From Phycisphaerae bacterium (GTDB lineage Bacteria; Planctomycetota; Phycisphaerae; Sedimentisphaerales; Anaerobacaceae), in the NCBI GenBank assembly GCA_030615025.1, contig JAUXAB010000019.1, positions 1 to 52,987 on the forward strand: a DNA stretch of 52,987 nt. Direction: 5' to 3'. The notes under the pieces were generated by a model, which had not been told where the DNA came from, did not search any database, and saw only the letters and a list, made by a program, of their open reading frames with translations. Positions 40,017-49,945 of this stretch are shown piece by piece; within the stretch, counting starts at the first letter, position 1, and the number at the start of each line of letters is the position of its first letter. The translations under genes were made by a program, and so were the position numbers.

Positions 40017-40055
40017 AAAAAGCCGCTGCCGATTAAGTAGAATCGTCAGCTTTTT
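40017..40055 (+). terminator. Terminator-like hairpin without an upstream gene
   Basis: AAAAGC..TG.CGATT pairs with AATCG.CA.GCT, followed by seven T residues. The stem has bulges. Confidence 0.5.
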
Positions 40056-40155
40056 TTGAGACGTTGGAAATTACATCGTCGGCAAAAGTGCAGACGGAAA
40101 CTATCCGATATTTCTTATATTCGCCGACAAGACTAAAAAATTTGCGAACTTTAGC

Positions 40156-40184
40156 TTCAACTGTCAGTACAATTGTGGTATAGT
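40156..40184 (+). promoter_or_regulatory. Extended -10 promoter of the tlpA-like gene
   Basis: TTCAAC, 17 bp, TATAGT, with TGG directly before the -10 box (extended -10). The start GTG and AGGAGG follow. Confidence 0.6.
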
Positions 40185-40221
40185 ATTCTCCGTAAGTAGT
40201 AGTTTCAGGAGGATAAATAAA

Positions 40222-40860
40222 GTGTCCGGACAATGTAGAAAACTGGCCCGCATTTGGCCGGCGGCTCTCTTCTCCGTGATTACACTCGCTGCGGTAGTAA
40301 TCTCGGCAGGATGTAAAAAGCAGCCCGCCGAGCAGACCAACACGGAGCATCAGCACGAGCAACGGGCAGCGAGCAACGGGCAGCGAGCAACGAGCCTGAG
40401 TCTAAACGACATCATCAGGGCCAGAAGGTCCTGGAACCCCGCTTTCACATCCTGGTATGGCAAAACGGCGCCGGACTTTACTTTGGCTGATATTACCGGC
40501 AAACAGCACAAATTAAGCGATTATCGCGGCAAAGATGTCATGATTATCTTCTGGGCAACCTGGTGCGGCCCCTGCATAATGGAGATACCGCATCTAATCG
40601 AATTACGAAACACTGTCAGCGAGGACAAATTGGCAATGCTCGCCATATCAAATGAGCGCCCGGATTTGGTTAAAAAGTTCGTTGCCCAAAAAAAGCTCAA
40701 CTATAGCGTCCTGCTCGACGAAGGCACTATGCCGACACCTTACAACCAGGTAAGGGGTATTCCCTGCAGCTTTTTTATCGACCCTGAAGGCAAAATAAAA
40801 CTTGCTACCGTAGGCGTACTACCATTAGGTGCAATCAAGGCCATACTGCAGGCTGAATGA
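40222..40860 (+). CDS. TlpA/ResA-like thioredoxin-fold lipoprotein
   Basis: A lipoprotein signal (AALFSVITLAAVVISAGC) precedes a TlpA-type domain with WCGPC (residues about 115-119), TAPDFTLADITGKQHKLSDY and the cis-proline region GIPCSFFIDPEGKI. It should reduce disulfides outside the cytoplasm, for example in cytochrome c maturation, which fits the dihaem protein downstream. GTG 40222 is preceded by AGGAGG. A 14-bp tandem repeat (40357-40395) encodes the low-complexity stretch EQRAASNGQRATS after the lipobox. Confidence 0.88.
   Translation: MSGQCRKLARIWPAALFSVITLAAVVISAGCKKQPAEQTNTEHQHEQRAASNGQRATSLSLNDIIRARRSWNPAFTSWYGKTAPDFTLADITGKQHKLSDYRGKDVMIIFWATWCGPCIMEIPHLIELRNTVSEDKLAMLAISNERPDLVKKFVAQKKLNYSVLLDEGTMPTPYNQVRGIPCSFFIDPEGKIKLATVGVLPLGAIKAILQAE
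40357..40395. repeat. 14-bp tandem repeat in the tlpA-like gene
   Basis: GAGCAACGGGCAGC occurs twice and then partly a third time. It is in a flexible linker and may vary in number. Confidence 0.75.
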
Positions 40861-40895
40861 CCATAATTTATAGCAAAAAAACCTTAAAAATTTTC

Positions 40896-40924
40896 TGGAC
40901 AATACCGTGGGGAGCAGTTATAAT
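40896..40924 (+). promoter_or_regulatory. Sigma-70 promoter of rpmA
   Basis: TGGACA (40896-40901), 17 bp, TATAAT (40919-40924). It is the best housekeeping promoter in the window, 60 bp before the rpmA start. Confidence 0.8.
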
Positions 40925-40983
40925 ATAAAATGTCTTAGGAATTTGTAACTTCACAGTGGCGTTGAAGAGAAAGGCAGTTTGCT

Positions 40984-41217
40984 ATGGCACATAAAAAGGG
41001 ACAAGGCTCTTCGAGAAACGGTCGGGACAGCAATCCGAAGTACAGAAGTGTGAAGCTGTTCGGCGGTCAAGTTGTAAAGGCCGGCTCCATCATCGTCCGA
41101 CAGTGTGGAACAAAATTCTTCGCTGGCCACAATGTTGGAATGGGCAGGGACTTTACGTTATTCGCCACCACGGATGGAACAATCCGTTTCCAGGGCCGAA
41201 AGATCCACGTCGTCTAA
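40984..41217 (+). CDS. rpmA: 50S ribosomal protein L27
   Basis: The 77-residue protein begins [20 protein letters not shown] and continues [20 protein letters not shown], an unmistakable bL27. L27 reaches the peptidyl-transferase centre. Its usual neighbour rplU is not upstream (a thioredoxin gene is), and obg is separated by a 3.3-kb gene. It has its own promoter and a terminator straight after. Confidence 0.98.
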   Translation: MAHKKGQGSSRNGRDSNPKYRSVKLFGGQVVKAGSIIVRQCGTKFFAGHNVGMGRDFTLFATTDGTIRFQGRKIHVV

Positions 41218-41242
41218 AAAATGCAAAGGTTACTATAGACTG

Positions 41243-41273
41243 AAAGGATGGTTTTGAGCCATCCTTTTTTTTG
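41243..41273 (+). terminator. Rho-independent terminator of rpmA
   Basis: AAAGGATGG, loop TTTTGAG, CCATCCTTT, then T run. It lies just before the next start at 41287, so the downstream gene needs readthrough or its own promoter. Confidence 0.9.
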
Positions 41274-41286
41274 TCTGGAGGTTGCA

Positions 41287-44200
41287 ATGAACCAAAAAAG
41301 GCGCATTTCTGGAATATCCTTTCACCAGTCTCTTGTATTGGTTTTAGGCGGCGTTTTTCTGGTAACAACTGCTATGGCCGGTGGACTTGAGTCTACGGGT
41401 AACACGGACGGCGTGCTGACCTGGAATCTCGGCACGCTTGAGCCCGGTGAGTCAATGAAGAAAACGGTCATCTTCGCGTATGCCGACTCCCATGACAAAC
41501 TGGTTGCGTTGTTGGAACGGGCACGCCGTGATTTGAGGAACTTGTCCGACTCGCCACGGACTATCCGCGAAACAAATCATCGAGGGGACGTGTGGATTAA
41601 AAACGCTGTTACCGATTTTGCCCTTGGCGCTGGTGGTTCGTTTTTCTGGGAGGGCAAGCGTCAGGCACTTACATGTGCGCACGGCGGCCAGCTCAGCCGA
41701 TTCGGCTACTATGTCCGTTACAACGATGGCGCACCCAAACTCGCGGGAACGTCTATAAACAAAGAAGGAGCCCTTGAAAACCTGCGTATCATCCAACCAA
41801 GTCGGCCACTTGGCAAGACACAAGCAAAAGCAGAACTCGAAACCATTGACAAAAAGCTTCGGCTCGGCATCCACGCGATGATGGGCAATGGATCTGTCGC
41901 TGCCGTAGAATTTGTGGCGACCAACATTGGCACGGCACCACTGAACGATACGCAACTGAGCGTCTACTCCAACCTCGAATCGGCCCACTCCCACGAAAAT
42001 GATTACAGCATTTTGGACAACGATATTGGCGGGATACTTGTAATGGACCCGCCGACCGGCATGTGCATTGCTATGGTCGGGCTGACCCACCCGACCACGG
42101 GGCACTCAGGCAACTGGGCGTCACAAAAGGAACTGCGGATGGGCGGGGGTATTGCATTTGATGAATGGAAAGCAGCCAGCGGTCAAAAGTATATGCGGGA
42201 ACGCCTGCTTCGAGCATCCATACCACATCCGACCGCCCCATACGTTGAGCCAACAGAGCCGGCAACCAGGACACTTGGTCCAACCGAAGCAATCGCAGCG
42301 ATTGAAAGTGACTGGCTTTTCCAGGCAGACAACAATCCCACACCAAAACGCATCTCAAATGAGGTTCTCTGGGCCCGCCGGTTGGCTTCAAGGCTGGCAA
42401 AGAATGCTACGACGCATAGCCTCAAGAGTGAGCTGGACGAGCTGGAAGAATTGGAAAGGCAGTTTGTCCAATTACCAAACAACGTTTCCAACGCCGGACT
42501 CCGCCAACTGTACTTCGCTGTCCGCTCTGTCAAACGCCGCATTACATTCAAAAATCCAACGCTGGATTTCTCCAGTGTCATTTTTATCGACAATCCATAC
42601 CCTCAGGGTTCGGAGTGGCCGCACCAGGCGAGACATCGCAACGGCATGATGGCTGTGCCCGGCGGCAGGCTGCTGCTTCTGGACGGTCTGCACCCGGGTG
42701 GAAAAATCCGCAAACTTGCTCCGGACAAACCGGGTAGTTTTTGGAGACCGGATTTGTCCTTTGATGCAAAAAAAGTCCTTTTCTGCTACAAGCCGCACGA
42801 TGAAAAGTCTTTCCACCTTTACGAAATCAACATCGGCGGGACGCATTTGCGGCAATTGACCTTCGGCGACTACGATGACCTGGATCCCATTTACCTGCCC
42901 GACGGGCACATAATATTTTCCTCCACACGCGCCAATACATACATCCGCTGCATGCCCTACACATATTGCTACGTACTGGCACGGTGCGACAGCGACGGAA
43001 AGAATATCTACCTGATCTCCCGGAACAACGAGACCGACTGGCTGCCGGCGCTCCTTAACGACGGCCGTGTGATATACTCGAGGTGGGAATACCACGACAA
43101 GGCCTTGTGGCGTATACAGAGTCTTTGGACGACGAACCAGGACGGCAGCGGCACCGCCACTTTTTGGGGCAACCAGAGCGTCTGGCCGGACCATCTGGCC
43201 GAGGCACGCCCCATTCCGGGCAGTTCACGAGTTATGTTCACCGGCCTGGCGCACCATAACTTCTTTGACGGCTCAATCGGCATACTTGACACGTGCGAGG
43301 GACACAACTTTCCGCGTGGGCTGAGGAAAGTAACATGCGATATGCCGTGGCCCGAATGTGGAAAGCCACCGGTTGATCCACACGAGTCGCCGGACTACCA
43401 CGCCTCGGGAAAATTTACCGCCTACAAATCGCCATATCCGCTCAGCGAGGAGGACTTCTTAGTCTCCGCTCGCAGCAGGGGCAAGTTCCGACTGTACCTA
43501 ATGGACGTCTACGGTAACCGCGAACTGATTTACGAAGGGGCCCATCACATCTGGTACGCTATGCCTGTCAAACCTCGCAAACGCCCGACGGCGCAGGCAG
43601 GTCGTGTTGCCTGGCCCGGCACCGGCAAGGACCGAAAGGCACCCCAGCCTGGGCTGCTTTACAGCCAGGATGTCTACCAGGGAGTTCCCGACCTGCCGCG
43701 GGGCAAGGCCAGGTATCTGCGGGTAATTCAAATGGACACCCGCACGTATTCAAGCTGGACCCGCGACGGGCGGTTCTCAGGTCCTGTAGTTTCGCTTATA
43801 CAAGATGACGGAGTTAAACGCATCCTCGGCACAGTCCCCATTGAAGCCGACGGCTCCGTATATTTCAAAGTTCCATCGGGTCAGACGCTTCATTTTCAGT
43901 TGCTTGACGAGCACTTTCGCGCCTTACAAACCATGCGCTCATTCTCGGGAGTGATGCCGGGCGAACAACGTGGCTGTCTCGGCTGTCACGAATTGCACAG
44001 TACCGCCGCCCCGAACAAGCGCGGCAGCGCCCTGCGATCCGAGCCGGCTGAATTGACGCCACCACCCTGGGGCACTCAGAGCATAAGCTACACACGATTC
44101 GTTCAGCCTGTTCTTGATGAATACTGCGGAAAATGTCACCAGGGTGACGGCGAGGCCCGAAAGACACTTGACCTGACACTGCGACCGGGATTCCGAATGT

Positions 44201-44571
44201 TCAAAGAGCCATACGTTACGCTGGTCGGCGGTGCCCAATATAGCGGCGTGGACCCCAAAAAGAAAGGCATCACCGGGGCCATTATGGCTGAGAATTATAA
44301 CCAGAGCGACCCTGAAAGCTACGTAACGTTGCGGCCGATGCAGCATTTGTCCTTTAAAAGTAAACTCATCAATATCGCTATGAGCGGCGAACACTACAAT
44401 GTGAAGGTTGATCCTGCAAGCCTCAGGCGGCTTATCGCATGGGTCGACACTAACTGCCCTTACCGGGGTGAAGAAGATATTCGAGCGATACCAGACCCGA
44501 ACTTTCCCGGCATTGAGTACCTGCCTATCAGACCACGGGTGGCCAGTGCGCCGGTCGTTCAGCGCCCGTGA
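41287..44571 (+). CDS. Exported PD40 propeller/dihaem protein (hydrazine synthase alpha-like)
   Basis: ATG 41287 (MNQKRRISGISFHQ) follows GGAGG and starts a signal peptide (VLVLGGVFLVTTAMAGG); a GTG further upstream lies inside the rpmA terminator and is rejected. The middle has TolB/PD40-type blades (PDLSFDAKKVLFCYKPHD, LPDGHIIFSSTRA). The C-terminal third has two haem c motifs (CLGCH and CGKCH), as in planctomycete proteins annotated as hydrazine synthase alpha-related. The first 350 residues resemble no family I know. True hydrazine synthase requires beta/gamma subunits, which are absent here, so this is likely another periplasmic redox or glycan-associated function. Length 1094 residues. 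Confidence 0.75.
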   Translation: MNQKRRISGISFHQSLVLVLGGVFLVTTAMAGGLESTGNTDGVLTWNLGTLEPGESMKKTVIFAYADSHDKLVALLERARRDLRNLSDSPRTIRETNHRGDVWIKNAVTDFALGAGGSFFWEGKRQALTCAHGGQLSRFGYYVRYNDGAPKLAGTSINKEGALENLRIIQPSRPLGKTQAKAELETIDKKLRLGIHAMMGNGSVAAVEFVATNIGTAPLNDTQLSVYSNLESAHSHENDYSILDNDIGGILVMDPPTGMCIAMVGLTHPTTGHSGNWASQKELRMGGGIAFDEWKAASGQKYMRERLLRASIPHPTAPYVEPTEPATRTLGPTEAIAAIESDWLFQADNNPTPKRISNEVLWARRLASRLAKNATTHSLKSELDELEELERQFVQLPNNVSNAGLRQLYFAVRSVKRRITFKNPTLDFSSVIFIDNPYPQGSEWPHQARHRNGMMAVPGGRLLLLDGLHPGGKIRKLAPDKPGSFWRPDLSFDAKKVLFCYKPHDEKSFHLYEINIGGTHLRQLTFGDYDDLDPIYLPDGHIIFSSTRANTYIRCMPYTYCYVLARCDSDGKNIYLISRNNETDWLPALLNDGRVIYSRWEYHDKALWRIQSLWTTNQDGSGTATFWGNQSVWPDHLAEARPIPGSSRVMFTGLAHHNFFDGSIGILDTCEGHNFPRGLRKVTCDMPWPECGKPPVDPHESPDYHASGKFTAYKSPYPLSEEDFLVSARSRGKFRLYLMDVYGNRELIYEGAHHIWYAMPVKPRKRPTAQAGRVAWPGTGKDRKAPQPGLLYSQDVYQGVPDLPRGKARYLRVIQMDTRTYSSWTRDGRFSGPVVSLIQDDGVKRILGTVPIEADGSVYFKVPSGQTLHFQLLDEHFRALQTMRSFSGVMPGEQRGCLGCHELHSTAAPNKRGSALRSEPAELTPPPWGTQSISYTRFVQPVLDEYCGKCHQGDGEARKTLDLTLRPGFRMFKEPYVTLVGGAQYSGVDPKKKGITGAIMAENYNQSDPESYVTLRPMQHLSFKSKLINIAMSGEHYNVKVDPASLRRLIAWVDTNCPYRGEEDIRAIPDPNFPGIEYLPIRPRVASAPVVQRP

Positions 44572-44620
44572 GGTTTGGGGGCATGTCGAGCAGGAATACA
44601 GTCCCGGCAAAGGCAGATGA

Positions 44621-45673
<1,053 letters not shown>

Positions 45674-45693
45674 TCTTCCCCCTATGAACACAA

Positions 45694-45723
45694 AAAAAGC
45701 CGAGCCAAACCAGCCCGGCCTTT
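45694..45723 (-). terminator. Terminator of the first sigma/anti-sigma pair (module 1)
   Basis: On the minus strand GCCGGGC ... GCTCGGC is followed by seven T. Same kind of GC stem as at 47947 and 49896. It may act for obg as well, from the other side. Confidence 0.7.
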
Positions 45724-45749
45724 AGTTGTTCGAAGGTTAATACACCAGA

Positions 45750-47258
45750 TCACCTCGTTGGGGATTCTATTTTAGGTTGCAGTACAACTTCTACGACATG
45801 ATTTCTTTTCCGTGGAACGTCTTTTTGCCAGATATAAACATCAAATTCTCCCACCGTTTCATGCAACGTATTTTCTACAGAGCTTCGAACTATCTCCACG
45901 CTTTTTGGCAGAGACAGTATAAAACTCTCCAGCACAGGTGCACCAGGAAAGTTTTGCATACGTAGCATATAACTCTGACTTTTCTCATCTTTTGCTAATT
46001 CATTTCTATCCTGTCCACAGCAAAAATAATTTCTGCTTTGCCAAGGCTCCAGCGGTCGGTCCAGTGTCCAATAAAAAGAAAACTTGCCTGGAGAGGTTTT
46101 TTTCCGCTGACGCAAACGAATTTTTTGACGTTTCCCAAGTTCATCATACAGCACGTAATCACGGCCGTCGGTGTTCCACATATACACTTCTCCCGTCAGC
46201 GTTTTGTCGCTATTATTGCGAAGAATTCCTACGCCACCTAATAGTACCTTAAATTCGTTGTCTACAAAATAAAGCTTCGTATTTACCCATTTTGATTTTG
46301 ATCTTGAAACCGACTCTTTGTGAAATTGTGTTGCATACGAGATAACCTCGCTGTATGAATACAATCCATCAATCTCATTCAGGTCCTTCACACCTGAATA
46401 ATCTATCTGTGGTACTGCATCATCAATGTCGAAAACTTGAGCACCCTTTGGAATTTCAAACTCGAATATTCTCTCTGGTACAGGGTCATCATAATAGATT
46501 TCGTCCACATAACGCAGAATCTCTCGACTCGTGTCTAAACTTGCCTTTGTAATACCAATGCTAATAGGCAGGTATGTTTCGGGGTCAATTAGTGCCTCAA
46601 AAGTTATCATTTCACTAATTACTTCCAATACTATGACCTCCTGTTCTGTTTTTTCATCGTATTTGCGATAGTCAATGATAGTACCGCCCAAATCCTGCGC
46701 TATTTCATTAATTTGTTCGAAAACATTATCCATCCGCATAGAGAAGTGTATATCCTGGCCTTTTACTTTTCGTACCGTATTGCTTTCTTGGTCATAGTAA
46801 TATGTTAGCTCTGGCGTTGCCACAATCAGCTTTCGCTCATCAATTTTATTAATATAAAAATACTCAACCTCTCTAGTATCCTCATTAGCTTTCATCCACA
46901 TTTCTATTTGGTTGTCATTCCAGTCTTTACCGAACAAATGTACTGTTAGAGTATTGGAAATTGCTTCAATGGTTTGTTCGATAGCGTAAGCAGCAGGGAT
47001 CGATTTATCCCAAAGACTTACTGAAAGACCCACCGCGACAATTATCACCGCCGCGGCGGCGAATTTTGTTATTCTACTTTTCATAATTATTCTCCGGATA
47101 TTCGGCTGAATTGCAGCCGAATTCTTCTTTTTTGACTCTTCAAGCGTCCCCATTACATTACCAAGAACTCTCTCGTCCAACTCAGCACTTGTGGTAGCCG
47201 GCAAACTTTCAACATAAATATTCTTAATGTGCTTCTCTATGTTTTTTGCAGGCTTCAT
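45750..47258 (-). CDS. Anti-sigma-like membrane protein with LolA-like external part (module 1)
   Basis: The first 60 residues are cytoplasmic. They are followed by the anchor found in all three modules (IIMKSRITKFAAAAVIIVAV). Residues about 90-250 look like the LolA/LppX-type beta fold (TVHLFGKDWNDNQIEMWMKA, ETYLPISIGI). The C-terminal 200 residues are of unknown type. Placement and 4-bp overlap with the ECF sigma gene (ATGA) make it the likely anti-sigma factor or sensor of that sigma factor, although no ZAS zinc motif is present. Confidence 0.65.
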   Translation of the reverse strand: MKPAKNIEKHIKNIYVESLPATTSAELDERVLGNVMGTLEESKKKNSAAIQPNIRRIIMKSRITKFAAAAVIIVAVGLSVSLWDKSIPAAYAIEQTIEAISNTLTVHLFGKDWNDNQIEMWMKANEDTREVEYFYINKIDERKLIVATPELTYYYDQESNTVRKVKGQDIHFSMRMDNVFEQINEIAQDLGGTIIDYRKYDEKTEQEVIVLEVISEMITFEALIDPETYLPISIGITKASLDTSREILRYVDEIYYDDPVPERIFEFEIPKGAQVFDIDDAVPQIDYSGVKDLNEIDGLYSYSEVISYATQFHKESVSRSKSKWVNTKLYFVDNEFKVLLGGVGILRNNSDKTLTGEVYMWNTDGRDYVLYDELGKRQKIRLRQRKKTSPGKFSFYWTLDRPLEPWQSRNYFCCGQDRNELAKDEKSQSYMLRMQNFPGAPVLESFILSLPKSVEIVRSSVENTLHETVGEFDVYIWQKDVPRKRNHVVEVVLQPKIESPTR

Positions 47259-47800
47259 TTTTGCACCTCACTATTGAATAGTAAACGTAGTTTATCCAAA
47301 CCGTAGCGATAGCGACTTTTGGCCGTATTTATTGAAATATTCAGTGATTTGGCAATGTGCCTAAACCTCATACTGTTGTGCAAACGTAAGACTATGATTT
47401 CTCGCTGCTCGTAAGGAAGTTCAGCCATGGCATCCTTTAGTTGCTGATATTCTTCATTGAAAATAGCAGATTGCTCTGGCCCGTTCGCATCTGATTTGAT
47501 GTGTCCTGCTTCATCAATTCCAACCGTCTTTTTTCGCTGTTTTGCTCGATACACGTTACGAGCATGATTTACAATACAAGTTGTCAAAAAACTTTTAAGA
47601 TTTCCAGTCAAGCGAATTTCTCCCATAGATTGTGTAAAAGTAACAAAGGTGTCATTCACAACATCTTCAGCAGCACTTATATCATTCAAGAGAGCAACCG
47701 CTAACTTCAGTAAATCATCTTTGTACTTTTCATAGATGCGACACAGAGCATCCCTGTCCCCGCGATTAAATCTTAATTTGAGCAGTGTATCTTCAACCAT
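47255..47800 (-). CDS. ECF sigma factor (module 1)
   Basis: Region 2 (RIYEKYKDDLLKLAVALLND, AEDVVNDTFVTF) and region 4 (LPYEQREIIVLRLHNSMRFR HIAKSLNISINTAKSRYRYG) are intact; sigma3 is absent, as in ECF factors. 181 residues. It shares a 32-bp upstream element with the module 2 gene. Its target promoters are unknown. Confidence 0.92.
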   Translation of the reverse strand: MVEDTLLKLRFNRGDRDALCRIYEKYKDDLLKLAVALLNDISAAEDVVNDTFVTFTQSMGEIRLTGNLKSFLTTCIVNHARNVYRAKQRKKTVGIDEAGHIKSDANGPEQSAIFNEEYQQLKDAMAELPYEQREIIVLRLHNSMRFRHIAKSLNISINTAKSRYRYGLDKLRLLFNSEVQK

Positions 47801-47838
47801 TAACGAGCAGCTTGTACAATATACAACGGTCGACCATC

Positions 47839-47870
47839 ACCTATATGACAAACAAACATCCCTTTTGGGT
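47839..47870 (-). promoter_or_regulatory. Shared 32-bp element upstream of sigma module 1
   Basis: Minus strand ACCCAAA, 17 bp, ATATAGGT. The same layout with ACCCAAA, 17 bp, ATATGGGT lies before module 2 (49808-49839). Possibly the promoter recognised by these sigma factors. Confidence 0.5.
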
Positions 47871-47935
47871 CTAAATATAATCAATTTCCCTGCCGGATTT
47901 TGTTTTGCAAGCCCAAAATCCCCTCGTACCTAAAA

Positions 47936-47972
47936 AAAAGCAAAAAAAGGCCGGGCAAGAGTACGCCCGGCC
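47936..47972 (-). terminator. Terminator of module 2
   Basis: On the minus strand AGGCCGGGC, 8-nt loop, GCCCGGCCT, then T run. Perfect 9-bp stem. Confidence 0.85.
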
Positions 47973-48005
47973 TAATAATCTCATATTCGGCGATAGAAGT
48001 GAAAT

Positions 48006-49235
48006 TTATCGTTTAGACTGAAGGTTTTGCGATAATTCTTTGCACAAATCCAGCGATTGGTCAATTCGCTCGACAAAGTAATCTGCAAAAGATGCTTTGT
48101 TGCCAAATTCCTTGGTCAATATATGGTGACAAGTTTCTTTACTGGTTGTGGCAATCTGCCCGCCCCTCCATTTCGCAATTCCAGCTTGATACGTCTCACT
48201 TCTACTGTAGGCTTTGGCTGTTTGCAGGAACTGCCATCTCGCAATTTGAGCATATGATATCAGGTCGCAAAGTTCGTCGATCCTTTGAGTTAATTGTCTG
48301 CACAGTTTCCATTGCTTTTCCATCTCGCATCGTGCCATTTTCTTGTCCAACTGCAAAACATTTTTTCGGGCTTGATCCATACAACGCCTCGCATACCTGT
48401 CAGCATCAAAGATTTCAAGACTCTCTATTTCCCGTCGAGCTATTTGCAGGTCCCGCTCGATTGCTGTCAGAAGCCTATCAGCCCCGACATGTTCACCTGG
48501 ATCATCCCAGGGCAACTGCTTGAACCATTCGCAATATGCAACAAAACTCGGCAGGCAATGCTCGATATAAGGGAAGCCAAGCTCTGAGTACCTGGCTGCG
48601 TCCCGTATTTCCTCCGCATATTCTTCCATCTGTTTGCAAACATGAACGGTCTCGTTGATCCATGTGACATCCTCGATCTTCCCCAGCCAGTCACGGAACT
48701 GGTCCGAATATATCAAGAATATTCGAAAACCTATCTGATCACTTGCCTCACGCTCATCGCAACGGGCTTTTTCTTCAGCCATTATAGCCGACATCCGAAT
48801 TCTAAACTCCTGATCCAATTCTGCTCTGGCCAGCCAACCTAACCTCTGCCAGAAATCGCTAAACAGGTCTGCGTAAAATTCAATCTTTTCAGAGTCTTTT
48901 TCTTCGGCGGCCAATAGAAGTTTTTTCATATATTCATCATGTGACTGCTCTACTCTTTGGACTAATTCAGCCCAGGCTACATTTGCCATATCCGGTCCGC
49001 CAATAAGTTTTAGTCCAAACAATATAGCGATAATTATCACCGCCGCAGCGGCTAACTTTGTTATTCTACTTCTCATAATAATTCTCCATATATTAGGCTC
49101 AGCCGAAACCGATTTTGTTTTTTCAAATTTTTCCAATGCTGTTAAAGCGTTACTGATAATCCTGTCATCGACTTTCGAGTTGACCGTGACATCTGATTTA
49201 GCAAACAATTTTCTTATCTTTTCTGCTGAGCTCAT
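48006..49235 (-). CDS. Anti-sigma-like membrane protein (module 2)
   Basis: Short cytoplasmic part, then the shared anchor (IIMRSRITKLAAAAVIIIAI) at residues about 52-75. The external part (residues 85-409) is nearly all helical and charged (YMKKLLLAAEEKDSEKIEFY, ARKNVLQLDKKMARCEMEKQ) and has no similarity to the external domains of modules 1 and 3. Only the N-terminal region and anchor are related. It follows the sigma gene by 2 bp. Function as anti-sigma factor is inferred. Confidence 0.6.
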   Translation of the reverse strand: MSSAEKIRKLFAKSDVTVNSKVDDRIISNALTALEKFEKTKSVSAEPNIWRIIMRSRITKLAAAAVIIIAILFGLKLIGGPDMANVAWAELVQRVEQSHDEYMKKLLLAAEEKDSEKIEFYADLFSDFWQRLGWLARAELDQEFRIRMSAIMAEEKARCDEREASDQIGFRIFLIYSDQFRDWLGKIEDVTWINETVHVCKQMEEYAEEIRDAARYSELGFPYIEHCLPSFVAYCEWFKQLPWDDPGEHVGADRLLTAIERDLQIARREIESLEIFDADRYARRCMDQARKNVLQLDKKMARCEMEKQWKLCRQLTQRIDELCDLISYAQIARWQFLQTAKAYSRSETYQAGIAKWRGGQIATTSKETCHHILTKEFGNKASFADYFVERIDQSLDLCKELSQNLQSKR

Positions 49236-49237
49236 TT

Positions 49238-49771
49238 TTATATCTCACTATCCAAAAGCGACCGCAATTTGCGAATTCCATACCTGTATCGGCCCTTAAC
49301 TGTATTGACAGAGATGCCCAAGGATTTAGCGATAACCCTAAATCGCATTTGACCGTGTATATGCAATACAATCACTTCTCTTTGCTCATACGGCAGCTTG
49401 GCCAACGCCGAACTTAATAGCTGTAACTGTTCATTACAGACAATAAGTCGGCTTGGGTCACTCATATCCAGGGGTGCTGAACAAGCCTGTTCCGGGCTTA
49501 GAGCCTGGCTTTGCTTTTTCCGCATCAGGTCACGAACCCGATTGGCGACGCATTTAGCTAAGTAACCTTTCAGACTGCCGGTGAGCTCAAAGTTCTCCAA
49601 ATTCCGGGCAAAAGCAACGAAAACATCATGAACAGCATCTTCTGCAACATTCACATCATGCGAAAGAGCAATAGCTATGATCAGCAAACTATCTCTGTAC
49701 TTTTCATAGATGCGGCGCAGAGCGTCCCTGCTTCCTTGTTTACGCCTCATCACGAACAACCTATCTGTCAT
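49238..49771 (-). CDS. ECF sigma factor (module 2)
   Basis: From ATG 49771 (MTDRLFVMRRKQGSRDALRR) the product has sigma region 2 (IYEKYRDSLLIIAIALSHDV, AEDAVHDVFVAFARN) and region 4 (LPYEQREVIVLHIHGQMRFR VIAKSLGISVNTVKGRYRYG). It aligns throughout with the module 1 factor. An upstream start (49936) would run through a terminator and is rejected. Confidence 0.9.
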   Translation of the reverse strand: MTDRLFVMRRKQGSRDALRRIYEKYRDSLLIIAIALSHDVNVAEDAVHDVFVAFARNLENFELTGSLKGYLAKCVANRVRDLMRKKQSQALSPEQACSAPLDMSDPSRLIVCNEQLQLLSSALAKLPYEQREVIVLHIHGQMRFRVIAKSLGISVNTVKGRYRYGIRKLRSLLDSEI

Positions 49772-49807
49772 TAAGACAACCTCATAGATGAGCGATGAAC
49801 GTTCACT

Positions 49808-49839
49808 ACCCATATAACGATTCAGACGACCGTTTGGGT
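49808..49839 (-). promoter_or_regulatory. Shared 32-bp element upstream of sigma module 2
   Basis: Minus strand ACCCAAA, 17 bp, ATATGGGT; see the module 1 copy at 47839-47870. No equivalent is obvious before module 3. Confidence 0.5.
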
Positions 49840-49891
49840 ATAAAGAAAATGGAGCTGCCACAATTTTAGCGGGTTCTTGGCTCAATGGACA

Positions 49892-49925
49892 TGAAAAAGG
49901 CCGAGCTAAAGTAAGCCCGGCCTTT
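49892..49925 (-). terminator. Terminator of module 3
   Basis: On the minus strand AAAGGCCGGGC ... GCTCGGCCTTT then T. Arms of 11 bp with one G-T type mismatch. Confidence 0.8.
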
Positions 49926-49945
49926 GTGATATACATTATATGTAC

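Larger units (their letters stand above)
39796..40221. other. 426-bp intergenic region with terminator and promoter
   Basis: It contains the start region of the esterase gene (minus), a terminator-like hairpin at 40017-40055 (plus strand), and the promoter of the thioredoxin gene at 40156-40184. No protein frame is supported. The hairpin has no protein gene upstream, so a small RNA from 39800-40050 is possible. Confidence 0.4.

Noticed and set aside
41248..41286. Upstream start for the dihaem protein
   Set aside because: It lies inside the rpmA terminator hairpin; ATG 41287 has a better ribosome binding site and begins the signal peptide.
49772..49936. N-terminal extension of the module 2 sigma factor
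   Set aside because: The frame crosses the terminator at 49896-49925 and the shared promoter-like element; homology begins at ATG 49771.
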